Origin: Bacteroidota bacterium
GTDB taxonomy: Bacteria; Bacteroidota; Bacteroidia; Flavobacteriales; Schleiferiaceae
Direction: 5' to 3'
Assembly: GCA_003023665.1 (NCBI GenBank)
Contig: PXYR01000029.1
Span: 1-17,134 of the forward strand
Length of the DNA: 17,134 nt
Part shown: in pieces, positions 6,847-13,717 of the stretch
Position numbering within the stretch: position 1 is the stretch's first letter
Layout: each line of letters begins with the position of its first letter
Translations under genes and position numbers: made by a program
The notes under the pieces: model-generated
Database searches by the model: none
What the model saw: only the letters and a program-made list of their open reading frames with translations
What the model was told of the DNA's origin: nothing

Positions 6847-7387
6847 ATTACCAGAAAATAAGAAGGTTCTAAATTTTATTTATATCGTTAGTGCTGTTGT
6901 TCCTGTGGCTGTTGCGCTTATGATGTTCATGCCAGGTAAATGGAAGGAGAGTCTAGGGTTGATAGAGAATACTGCTGTTAGCACATTACCACTCGTCCAC
7001 GCTGTTCTCAATGGAATGACGTTCGTATTTCTCATTCTTGCTGTTTTTGCCATAAAGAGTAAGAAAGTAATCATACATAGAACCTTCATGCTTCTAGCAT
7101 TACTTCTAAGTTCTATTTTTTTGATTTCATACATTGTCTATCATACTACCCATCCTAGTGCTAAATTTTTAGGTGAAGGGGTAATTAGAAGCGTATACTT
7201 TTTTATTCTCATATCTCATATCATTCTGAGCGTTCCGGTCATACCCTTGGCACTGCTAAGCATATTTAGAGGTTGGACCAATAATATTGAGAAACATAAA
7301 AAAATCACAAAATTCTCCTTTCCTATATGGCTATATGTGAGTTTCACTGGAGTACTCGTATATCTGTTCATGCAACCCTATTACTGA
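6839..7387 (+). CDS. DUF420-family membrane protein (CtaM-like oxidase maturation factor)
   Basis: A 182-residue protein with five hydrophobic segments, at about residues 12-31, 51-72, 81-101, 118-142 and 161-178. It shows the DUF420 pattern of conserved histidines: H54 (PLVHAVLNG), H80 (IIHRTFM), H102 and H105 (YHTTH), H127 (LISHIILS). DUF420 includes CtaM, shown in Staphylococcus aureus to be needed for aa3-type oxidase function. The histidines suggest a heme- or metal-related role, which here is inference. Position right after SCO fits oxidase assembly. The gene overlaps SCO by eight bases and the next gene by one. Confidence 0.88.
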   Translation: MIKLPENKKVLNFIYIVSAVVPVAVALMMFMPGKWKESLGLIENTAVSTLPLVHAVLNGMTFVFLILAVFAIKSKKVIIHRTFMLLALLLSSIFLISYIVYHTTHPSAKFLGEGVIRSVYFFILISHIILSVPVIPLALLSIFRGWTNNIEKHKKITKFSFPIWLYVSFTGVLVYLFMQPYY

Positions 7388-7596
7388 TGAGGCATTTGGG
7401 GTTGATCGTATTACTGATACTCATGCCGTTTATGGGCTTTGCTCAGTGTAGTATGTGCAAGGCGGTAGCGGAGAGTGCCAATGGAGGTGGATTTGGACCA
7501 GGGCTCAATTATGGGATTTTATATTTGATGATCTTTCCGTATCTCATTATTGGCGGCATAGCTTATAGATTGTATCGAGCCCGAAAAGCCAACTAA
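7387..7596 (+). CDS. Small secreted/membrane protein with N-terminal CxxC
   Basis: 69 residues from the ATG at 7387, whose A is the last base of the preceding TGA. The frame is open 20 codons further upstream, but that extension lies wholly inside the DUF420 gene and would spoil the signal sequence. Residues 1-20 form a signal peptide or anchor (LGLIVLLILMPFMGFA). Directly after come C21-S-M-C24, a glycine-rich stretch (GGGFGPGLNYG), one membrane helix (about 42-60) and a basic tail RLYRARKAN. The new N-terminus would thus expose a CxxC in the periplasm near the membrane. I know similar small proteins after DUF420 in Bacteroidota but no assigned function; redox or copper handling for the oxidase is a guess from context. 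Confidence 0.8.
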   Translation: MRHLGLIVLLILMPFMGFAQCSMCKAVAESANGGGFGPGLNYGILYLMIFPYLIIGGIAYRLYRARKAN

Positions 7597-7638
7597 ATAT
7601 CCTATCTTCGAAGTACCACTAAACCTACAGTAGTACCA

Positions 7639-9075
7639 ATGAAGAAATCTAGTCTAATTGTTTGCTCATTTTTAATAATGAGTTCTATACTAAATGCCCA
7701 AGAGAAGTGGTCATTAAATAGATGTATAGAGCATGCTCGGGAAAACAATATAGATATCCAAAGAGGCTATAATGCTCTTGCCAATGCGGACCTTGCTCAA
7801 TGGCAAAGTAAGCTAGCGTTTTTACCAACAGCGAACATAAATGGAGGTTATTATTGGAATTTTGGATTGACCATTGATCCGATAACCAATACTCGTCAAC
7901 CAGGATCAAGACAAACGCTAAGTACAACGGCATCTGGAAATTGGACGTTGCTTTCAGGAGGCAGGAATATTTATCAATTACAGCAATCCAGATTGAATAG
8001 TGTGGCTGCTCTCTATCAATTAGAAGAGGTTAAGAATAATACATTTTTGAATATTGCTTCTGCTTACCTACAGATTATAGTAAATCTTCAACTTGAATCC
8101 GTTGCCCAAGGCCAGTTAAATACCTCTTTGAAAAGTTTGGAACGTACGCAGATTCTTTTTGAAAACGGTGCAATTTCTAAAGACAATTATCTCCAAAGTG
8201 TCGCTCAAACAAAAGGGGATGAAGGGAATTTGACAAGTGCGGTTAATGCGGTTCTACTAAGTAAGTTGCAGTTATTTCAAATTTTACAGCTTGAAACAGA
8301 TTTTGAGTCTTTTGATATTGAAGTACCGGAAGTTAATCTCAATCAATTGAGCCTTAATGATTACGGTAGGGATGATTTGAAAAATCAGGCCGTCCAAAAT
8401 CAACCGGCTGTTAGAGCTGCTGAAGCTAACTTGGAAAGTGCTCAATATGGCATCAAACTGGCCAATTCTGCGAGGTACCCAAACCTATTTTTTCTAGCAC
8501 AATTGAATTCAAATTATGTACAAGGCTTACCTTATTTCACGGACTTTGTGGAATTAACAACCTATACATTAGTTGAAGATCCTTTAACCGGTAATATTGA
8601 ACAGATTCCTCAGGTAATTAATGTCCCTGATCCGAATTCTCAAATTAAGTATACGGTTGGTAATCAACTTTCAGATAACTGGAATCAATTCATTGGCTTT
8701 GGTTTTCAAGTTCCACTATTTAATGGGGGAGCTACTCATGCTGCGGTTCAACGGGCTAAAATTCAAGAAAATAATGCTTCCCTAGATAAGAAAGCTAGCG
8801 AACTAGCTGTGCGCCAAACCATAGAAAGGGCATTAGTAGATGCGAAAAATTCGTTGGCCCTATTTAATGCAGCAAATGCGTCTGCACAGGCATCGGAATT
8901 AGCCTTGAATAATGCCCAGCTCAATTTTGATGAAGGAGTAATTAGTGCTTTTGATTTAGGTTTATCTAAGAACCAATACTTAGCGGCAAAGAGTCAAGAA
9001 ATTCAAACTAAATTTGACTACCTCTTCAAGGTAAAGGTCCTTGAGTTTTATCTGTTCAACCAAATATCCCTTTAA
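7639..9075 (+). CDS. TolC-family outer-membrane efflux protein
   Basis: 478 residues. A signal peptide (residues 1-20, ending SILNA before QEKW) is followed by the two-fold repeated TolC architecture. Each half has long alanine/glutamine-rich helices: an N-terminal half with WSLNRCIEHARENNIDI and NGGYYWNFGLTID, and a C-terminal half with QPAVRAAEANLESAQYGIKLANSARYPNLFF and FQVPLFNGGATHAAVQRA. The end LNFDEGVISAFDLGLSKNQY is typical. TolC trimers form the outer-membrane exit channel of tripartite efflux or export machines. Thirteen bases separate it from the adaptor gene. No inner-membrane pump gene is adjacent. The 42-base leader has a weak -7-like TATCTTCG at 7603-7610. Confidence 0.93.
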   Translation: MKKSSLIVCSFLIMSSILNAQEKWSLNRCIEHARENNIDIQRGYNALANADLAQWQSKLAFLPTANINGGYYWNFGLTIDPITNTRQPGSRQTLSTTASGNWTLLSGGRNIYQLQQSRLNSVAALYQLEEVKNNTFLNIASAYLQIIVNLQLESVAQGQLNTSLKSLERTQILFENGAISKDNYLQSVAQTKGDEGNLTSAVNAVLLSKLQLFQILQLETDFESFDIEVPEVNLNQLSLNDYGRDDLKNQAVQNQPAVRAAEANLESAQYGIKLANSARYPNLFFLAQLNSNYVQGLPYFTDFVELTTYTLVEDPLTGNIEQIPQVINVPDPNSQIKYTVGNQLSDNWNQFIGFGFQVPLFNGGATHAAVQRAKIQENNASLDKKASELAVRQTIERALVDAKNSLALFNAANASAQASELALNNAQLNFDEGVISAFDLGLSKNQYLAAKSQEIQTKFDYLFKVKVLEFYLFNQISL

Positions 9076-9087
9076 CCTAAACTACAC

Positions 9088-9738
9088 ATGAAAATCAATT
9101 ATAAAATAGTCTTACCAGTAATAATACTTGTGATACTCGCCATTGTTGCGAAAAAACAAGGTTGGATTGACAGCAATTCTAGCGCAATTGAAGTAACCAC
9201 TGGCTACATACATAAAAGGACGGTTGTGGAGTCTGTGACAGCAAGCGGAAAGATTCAGCCTGAGGTTGAAGTAAAAATGAGTCCTGAAGTCAGTGGTGAG
9301 ATTATTGAAGTACATGTTGTTGATGGTCAATATGTGGAAGAAGGTGCTCTGCTGGTCAAGATTAATCAGGATTTGTACGAAAGTGCAATTACTAGGTCAA
9401 GAGCTGCTGTTAATAGCGCTAAGGCAACAGTTGCCCAAAGCAAGGCGAGTTTAATCGAAGCGAATAAGCTTTGGGAGCGCAATAAAGTTCTTTTCGAAAA
9501 GGGAGCCATATCTCAACAAGAATATGATGCGGCGCAGCGTGCTATCACCGTTGCAGAATTACAGAAAGAAAGCGCTCAATACAATCTGCAAAGTGCAGAA
9601 GCAAATTTGGACGAGGCATACAAAAATTTGAAGCGCACTTCTATTATTGCTCCAATTTCTGGTACGGTAACTCAATTGAATGTTGAGACAATTTGCAAAG
9701 TGCAGAAGCAAATTTGGATGAGGCATACAAAAATTTGA
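9088..9738 (+). CDS. Efflux periplasmic adaptor (HlyD/MacA-like), N-terminal part of a disrupted gene
   Basis: The frame gives 216 residues, of which the first 200 are authentic. An N-terminal membrane anchor (about 8-21) is followed by the first lipoyl half-motif (VKMSPEVSGEIIEVHVVDGQYVEEGALLVKI, near 62-92), a long coiled-coil hairpin (94-180) containing FEKGAISQQEYDAA, and the return lipoyl half APISGTVTQLNVE (189-200). After base 9687 a 107-bp duplicated segment is read out of frame, giving 16 meaningless residues and a stop. Removing one copy joins this frame to the following one as a single 415-residue adaptor, a normal size. Adaptors bridge an inner-membrane pump and TolC. See the duplication entry for why this is probably not a natural truncation. 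Confidence 0.85.
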   Translation: MKINYKIVLPVIILVILAIVAKKQGWIDSNSSAIEVTTGYIHKRTVVESVTASGKIQPEVEVKMSPEVSGEIIEVHVVDGQYVEEGALLVKINQDLYESAITRSRAAVNSAKATVAQSKASLIEANKLWERNKVLFEKGAISQQEYDAAQRAITVAELQKESAQYNLQSAEANLDEAYKNLKRTSIIAPISGTVTQLNVETICKVQKQIWMRHTKI

Positions 9739-9794
9739 AACGCACTTCTATTATTGCCCCAATTTCTGGTACGGTAACTCAACTTAATGTTGAG
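9581..9794 (+). repeat. 107-bp direct tandem duplication inside the adaptor gene
   Basis: Copy 1 is 9581-9687 and copy 2 is 9688-9794, head to tail with no gap. They differ at six bases in five codons: CTG/TTG, GAC/GAT, AAG/AAA, GCT/GCC and TTG/CTT. All are silent in the adaptor frame. The unit is not a multiple of three, so the duplication breaks the gene; deleting either copy restores a continuous frame of 416 codons including stop. Confidence 0.97.
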
Positions 9795-10442
9795 CTTGGT
9801 GAACGCGTAGTAGGTACAGCAACCATGACCGGTACTGAGATGCTGCGAATCGCAGAATTGGATACCATGGAAGTATTGGTTGAAGTGAATGAAAATGATA
9901 TCGTAAAGCTTATGCTCGGCGATACAGCACTTATTGAGTTAGATGCGTTCTTAGGTGAAAAATTTGAGGGTGCTGTAAGTGAGATCGCGAACAGTGCAAA
10001 TTTGGCTATGGGTGCTTCTGCCGATCAAGTAACCAATTTTGAAGTAAAAATTAGAATCCTTAATGAAAGCTACGCTCATTTAGAAGAAAAGTACGGGGCG
10101 AACCCGTTTAGACCCGGGATGACAGCAACAGTTGAAATCATCACTAATAAGGTAAAAAATGCCCTTGTTGCTCCTATACAGGCGGTAGCAGTACGAGAAG
10201 ATACCTCTGCAACCGCAAGGGCCTATGGGAATAGTGATGAACAAGACAAAAGTTTTGAAGTGGTATTTATTCCAGTAGGGGAAAAAGTGGATGTCAACGT
10301 TGTTAAAAGTGGCATACAAGATGATGAATTCATCATCTTGGAAGGTGTAGCTGACAGCACGGAAATTGTCATTGGTCCTTATAGTGCGGTGTCTCGCCAG
10401 CTAAAGAAGGGCTCAAGCATTAAACTTCAAGAAAAAAAATGA
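9693..10442 (+). CDS. Efflux periplasmic adaptor, C-terminal part of the same disrupted gene
   Basis: This frame (249 residues if read from a TTG at 9693) begins inside the second copy of the duplication, so its first residues repeat the end of the previous entry. From base 9795 it supplies the remaining 215 residues of the adaptor: LGERVVGTATMTG, the beta-barrel region (MEVLVEVNENDIVKLMLGD, GAVSEIANSA), NPFRPGMTATVEI, the membrane-proximal domain with LVAPIQAVAVRED, and VKSGIQDDEFIILEGVADSTEIV. The order is that of RND/ABC-type adaptors. The TTG is not a credible natural start: no promoter precedes it and the fragment would lack membrane anchor and first lipoyl half. The last four bases (ATGA) overlap tsaB, showing normal operon spacing at this end. 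Confidence 0.85.
   Translation: MQSAEANLDEAYKNLKRTSIIAPISGTVTQLNVELGERVVGTATMTGTEMLRIAELDTMEVLVEVNENDIVKLMLGDTALIELDAFLGEKFEGAVSEIANSANLAMGASADQVTNFEVKIRILNESYAHLEEKYGANPFRPGMTATVEIITNKVKNALVAPIQAVAVREDTSATARAYGNSDEQDKSFEVVFIPVGEKVDVNVVKSGIQDDEFIILEGVADSTEIVIGPYSAVSRQLKKGSSIKLQEKK
10317..10340. repeat. 24-bp perfect palindrome within the adaptor gene
   Basis: Twelve bases on each side of a central GAATTC are exactly complementary, with no loop, spanning 10317-10340. It encodes QDDEFIIL in the adaptor (GAT GAT GAA / TTC ATC ATC). It lies about 100 bases before the tsaB start. It may be a binding site, or a coincidence of codons whose reverse complements encode the mirrored residues. Confidence 0.9.
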
Positions 10443-11110
10443 TCCTATGCATTGAAACGGCAACGAAGAATTGTAGTGTTGCCCTAGTTTCAAAAGGTGT
10501 TTGCATAGCGCATCGTTCTCAATTTTCCGATAAATATATACACGGAGAGCGTTTGCATGGTTTCATCAAAGAAATCATGGATGAAGCTAATCTTTCTTTT
10601 GAAGAACTTTCTGGGGTTTGTGTAGGGAAAGGACCGGGTTCATATACAGGTCTTCGCATTGGTGTAAGTGCTGCCAAGGGCATATGTTTTGCTTCAAGAA
10701 AAAAATTATACAGCATTCCAACTTTGGGTTGTTTTGACTTCAATGCAATTCACAAAGATTTTGTCTTGTCTGTTTTAGATGCTCGCAGGGATGAGGTTTA
10801 TGCCTTGAAGTGGAAAAGAGAAGGGACTTCTTTTGTTGCCATTGGTATAGAACATGCTGAAGTGGTGCATACAGATTCTTGGCCAGAATGGAGGGAAAAA
10901 GAAGTTCTTGTAATTGGTGATGCCGCACAAAAGGTTAAAGAGTTACATGGAAGTCCTCACTGGACCTATAGCCAAAATAGTTTTCCAAATGCTTTATTCA
11001 TGAATCAACTCATCAGTGCAGGAGGGATGAATGAAGAAGACGTCGCTTATTTTGAGCCCTTTTACTTAAAGGATTTTGTTGCGGTTAAGTCCAAGAAAAA
11101 CTTACTCTAG
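10439..11110 (+). CDS. tsaB: tRNA threonylcarbamoyladenosine biosynthesis protein TsaB
   Basis: A 223-residue ASKHA-fold protein. It pairs with TsaD and, with TsaE, transfers threonylcarbamoyl to A37 of ANN-reading tRNAs. The N-terminal MILCIETATKNCSVAL and the family signature GKGPGSYTGLRIGVSAAKG (63-81) are intact, followed by DARRDEVYAL in the middle. The start codon overlaps the adaptor stop as ATGA, so translation is probably coupled to the efflux genes although the functions are unrelated. The 3' end overlaps the convergent tag gene by nine bases, leaving no room for a terminator between them. Confidence 0.94.
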   Translation: MILCIETATKNCSVALVSKGVCIAHRSQFSDKYIHGERLHGFIKEIMDEANLSFEELSGVCVGKGPGSYTGLRIGVSAAKGICFASRKKLYSIPTLGCFDFNAIHKDFVLSVLDARRDEVYALKWKREGTSFVAIGIEHAEVVHTDSWPEWREKEVLVIGDAAQKVKELHGSPHWTYSQNSFPNALFMNQLISAGGMNEEDVAYFEPFYLKDFVAVKSKKNLL

Positions 11111-11677
11111 ACAATCTTTGTGAAATGGGCATGAGACTAGGTGATCATTGACCATTCCGCATGCTTGCATGTGGGCATAGGTGGTCGTGGGTCCCAAAAA
11201 CTTAAATCCAATTGCTTTGAGGTCTTTTGATATTTGAGTAGCTAACGGTGTAAGCGCTGGAACCTCCCCGAGGTGCTTTCTCTGATTGTCCAGTGGCGTA
11301 TTATCCATATAAGCCCATAATGTATCTACCAACGTAGTTCCCTTTTGATGAAGTCTTAGAAGAATCTGGGCATTATGTATGGCAGCTTCTATCTTTTTTC
11401 GGTTTCGTATAATGCCCACATTATTCATTAATGTATCGATATCCTGCTCATTCATCGCTGCTATTTTTTTGATATTGAACTGGTGAAATGCCTCTCGAAA
11501 ATTCTCTCGTTTTTTGAGAATGGTAATCCAGCTTAAACCCGCTTGAAAGGTTTCTAAAGTCAAAAATTCAAACATTTTTTGCTCATCACGCACCGGCCGG
11601 CCCCACTCAAAATCATGATAATGTTGGTACAACTCAGAGCCCGTGCACCAAGAACATCTATGCTCTATTGCATCCAT
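11102..11677 (-). CDS. tag: DNA-3-methyladenine glycosylase I
   Basis: A 191-residue helix-hairpin-helix base-excision enzyme that removes 3-methyladenine from alkylated DNA. The zinc site known from E. coli Tag is matched by C8 (HRCSWC), H21 (HYHDFEWG), H179 and C183 (CGMVNDHLVSCPFH). The catalytic-pocket segment LETFQAGLSWITILKKRENFREAF (41-64) contains the conserved Glu42 and Trp50. GFKFLGPTTTYAHMQACG is also diagnostic. Length fits the family. The start overlaps the end of the upstream DUF255 gene by 13 bases, so the two form an operon, and the end overlaps convergent tsaB. Confidence 0.95.
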   Translation of the reverse strand: MDAIEHRCSWCTGSELYQHYHDFEWGRPVRDEQKMFEFLTLETFQAGLSWITILKKRENFREAFHQFNIKKIAAMNEQDIDTLMNNVGIIRNRKKIEAAIHNAQILLRLHQKGTTLVDTLWAYMDNTPLDNQRKHLGEVPALTPLATQISKDLKAIGFKFLGPTTTYAHMQACGMVNDHLVSCPFHKDCLE

Positions 11678-13623
11678 AGCTCTACCGCGACTTGCTTGTC
11701 ACTTGTTGGTAGTGAACATGATCCATGACTGCAGATGAAATATGTGTTTTCTGCAGGATTACGACCAAGTGTTAATGGAAGAGTACCAGAGGTTGGACTC
11801 TGCAAGAAGAGGGTGTTAGGCCGGTAATTTGAATTCGTGATGGAACCAAGTAAATTACTGCAATGTGTTCCAATGGTAACAACTTCTTTAGAGGAATAAC
11901 TCTGAGTAAGAGCAATATTGAGCCAATTTGAAAAATTTTGACCGTTTTTAAATACTTTCCCATGAATACTGCTCACCATGTTAGAACTCTTTTCTGCCCA
12001 AGTTCTTGCACCACTATATGTAGCAAGCTCCCCAAAGAATTGAGCAACATATGAATTGGCACTTGGAATCACATTGTCCTCAATCTCAATAACTTCTTGC
12101 CATTTAGCAAAAGTGTCGCTAGAATACTTGTAGAAAGGGCTTCCATCCATAGAAAACTGAGAATGAATTTCTTCTGCTAATTGAGTGGCCTTATTGACGT
12201 AGTCTTCAACACCGGTTAAGGCGTATCCTTTTAGTAAGGCAATTCCTAAGGTAGCGTAATCGTCTAAAAAGCCTTTTTTACCGTTCAATTCATGAAGTAC
12301 ATTATGGCCGTTTACAAGTAATCCTTCAATCGAATCAAGTAAGTTGAGAGCTAAAGAATCGAATCCGTTTTCTGGTGCGGCAAGATGCATTTCAAAAAAT
12401 CCTTGAACCAGCATAGCATTGCAATTTGTCAGTGCCTTGGGATCACGAACAGGTTTTGGGTGCGAGTGTTCCCTTTTTTTAGCGGCGTCGATTAGAATAG
12501 ATTTCCACTTGTTTTCCAATTCTAAAGCTTCTGTATTCGATATTTTATGTTGGGTTGCAACCTCTTGAAGGGGTTTACTGCGGTGCAGAACATATTTACC
12601 TTCCCAGCTAGAATGAGGGGTTATATCATAGTATTCGTTGAAAAAGTCACGGTTTGGTATAGAAAGCGCATTCAATTCATCCACGCTCCACGTATAATAC
12701 CCTCCTTCTTCTTTTTGATTCTCGGGAGTAGGTGAATCGGCATCAATTGCACTTGCAAATAATCCACAATCTAAAAGCATTTCGTTTTCTAAGAATTTAC
12801 CAATGCTATGTGCCGTGTCTAAAAACAATTTGTTTTTGGTTAAGTGAGGAACTTTCCAAAATCGGTCTGTACTGTAACGAGTCATTCCACCGTGAATACT
12901 ATCGTAAATACCCCCTAAAGCCATTTTTTGCAGGCTTAATATGGTGTGTTCTAAAGCTGCGGTATTGCCAGAATGAAGGCTATAATCTAGGAGAAAACTA
13001 TAATTAGAAGGCATTGGAAATTTTGGGGATCCGTTTGGCCCGCCGTGAATAGGATCAATAGTGCGCATCCAGAAGTTGACCACATCATCAAAGTCCTCCT
13101 TGCGAAATTGATTTTTCATAGGGGTTAAGCTAACCTCGATCATTTCTGCCATTCCGGCTTGCATTTGGATTCCATAATCCAATACTTGTTGAGGTTCTGT
13201 TTTCCAAAGAGCCGAAACTTGCCTTAGGGTTGCTATCCAATCAGGTTTTGAAAAATATGTGCCACCAAATACAGGGGTACCATCAGGTAGAGCTATAATA
13301 TTCAGCGGCCAACCGCCTGTTCCAGTCATCAATTGTAATGCACTCATGTATCGCGCATCTATATCTGGTCTTGTTTCGCGGTCCACCTTAAATGAAATAA
13401 AATGTTTATTCATTACTGAGGCAACTTCAGCATCTTCAAAGCTTTCTTCTTCCATGACATGACACCAATGACAAGAGGAATAGCCAATAGAAATAACTAG
13501 AAGACGATTACCGGGTATATTGCTTTTCAGTAAGTAATCATCCCAATTTTGCCAATGGACAGGATTTGTGGCATGCTGCTGCAAATACAAGCTGTTGGAA
13601 TTCTCTAAATTATTGAAGTTCAT
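11665..13623 (-). CDS. Thioredoxin-fold DUF255 / YyaL (SPATA20-like) protein
   Basis: 652 residues from the ATG at 13623. A TTG 18 bases further upstream also keeps the frame open but lies close to the predicted transcription start. The N-terminal thioredoxin-like domain has the family hallmarks: HATNPVHWQNW (17-27), YSSCHWCHVMEEESF with C51-x2-C54, VDRETRPDID, and GGWPLNIIALPDGTPVFGGTYF. The remainder is an alpha/alpha toroid resembling glycan-epimerase or glucosidase folds (GGIYDSIHGGMTRYSTD, GFLDDYATLGIALLKGY). The protein is widespread from bacteria to animals, but its biochemical role is poorly defined. No signal peptide is seen, so it is probably cytoplasmic. It is the first gene of a pair with tag. 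Confidence 0.93.
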   Translation of the reverse strand: MNFNNLENSNSLYLQQHATNPVHWQNWDDYLLKSNIPGNRLLVISIGYSSCHWCHVMEEESFEDAEVASVMNKHFISFKVDRETRPDIDARYMSALQLMTGTGGWPLNIIALPDGTPVFGGTYFSKPDWIATLRQVSALWKTEPQQVLDYGIQMQAGMAEMIEVSLTPMKNQFRKEDFDDVVNFWMRTIDPIHGGPNGSPKFPMPSNYSFLLDYSLHSGNTAALEHTILSLQKMALGGIYDSIHGGMTRYSTDRFWKVPHLTKNKLFLDTAHSIGKFLENEMLLDCGLFASAIDADSPTPENQKEEGGYYTWSVDELNALSIPNRDFFNEYYDITPHSSWEGKYVLHRSKPLQEVATQHKISNTEALELENKWKSILIDAAKKREHSHPKPVRDPKALTNCNAMLVQGFFEMHLAAPENGFDSLALNLLDSIEGLLVNGHNVLHELNGKKGFLDDYATLGIALLKGYALTGVEDYVNKATQLAEEIHSQFSMDGSPFYKYSSDTFAKWQEVIEIEDNVIPSANSYVAQFFGELATYSGARTWAEKSSNMVSSIHGKVFKNGQNFSNWLNIALTQSYSSKEVVTIGTHCSNLLGSITNSNYRPNTLFLQSPTSGTLPLTLGRNPAENTYFICSHGSCSLPTSDKQVAVELWMQ

Positions 13624-13649
13624 ACTGAAATGGCTAAGCAACCTGTTCT

Positions 13650-13657
13650 CAAATTTA
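13650..13657 (-). promoter_or_regulatory. -7 promoter element for the DUF255-tag operon
   Basis: On the minus strand TAAATTTG is a perfect TAnnTTTG match. It would start transcription near 13643, about 20 bases before the ATG at 13623, supporting that start over the TTG at 13641. No good TTTG is present at -33. Confidence 0.45.
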
Positions 13658-13671
13658 ACCTTAAGTTCTCA

Positions 13672-13699
13672 TTGAACATTCTCTATTGACCTATTTTAG
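13672..13699 (+). promoter_or_regulatory. Promoter for the phosphate transporter
   Basis: TTG at 13672-13674, then 17 bases, then TATTTTAG at 13692-13699, the same -7 sequence as before the second TonB gene. Transcription would start near 13706, past the TTG start at 13703 but before the ATG at 13718. Confidence 0.45.
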
Positions 13700-13717
13700 C
13701 GGTTGAATTTACCTTAT

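Noticed and set aside
7612..7638. AGTACCA direct repeats and an imperfect GTACCACT/AGTAGTAC hairpin just before the TolC start
   Set aside because: Seven-base repeats and a stem with an internal mismatch are within chance for an AT-rich leader; no known operator recognised.
9680..9740. Programmed ribosomal frameshift joining the two adaptor frames
   Set aside because: The frames are separated by a complete 107-bp repeat, so frameshifting would still duplicate about 35 residues of the lipoyl region. No slippery heptamer with a stem was seen.
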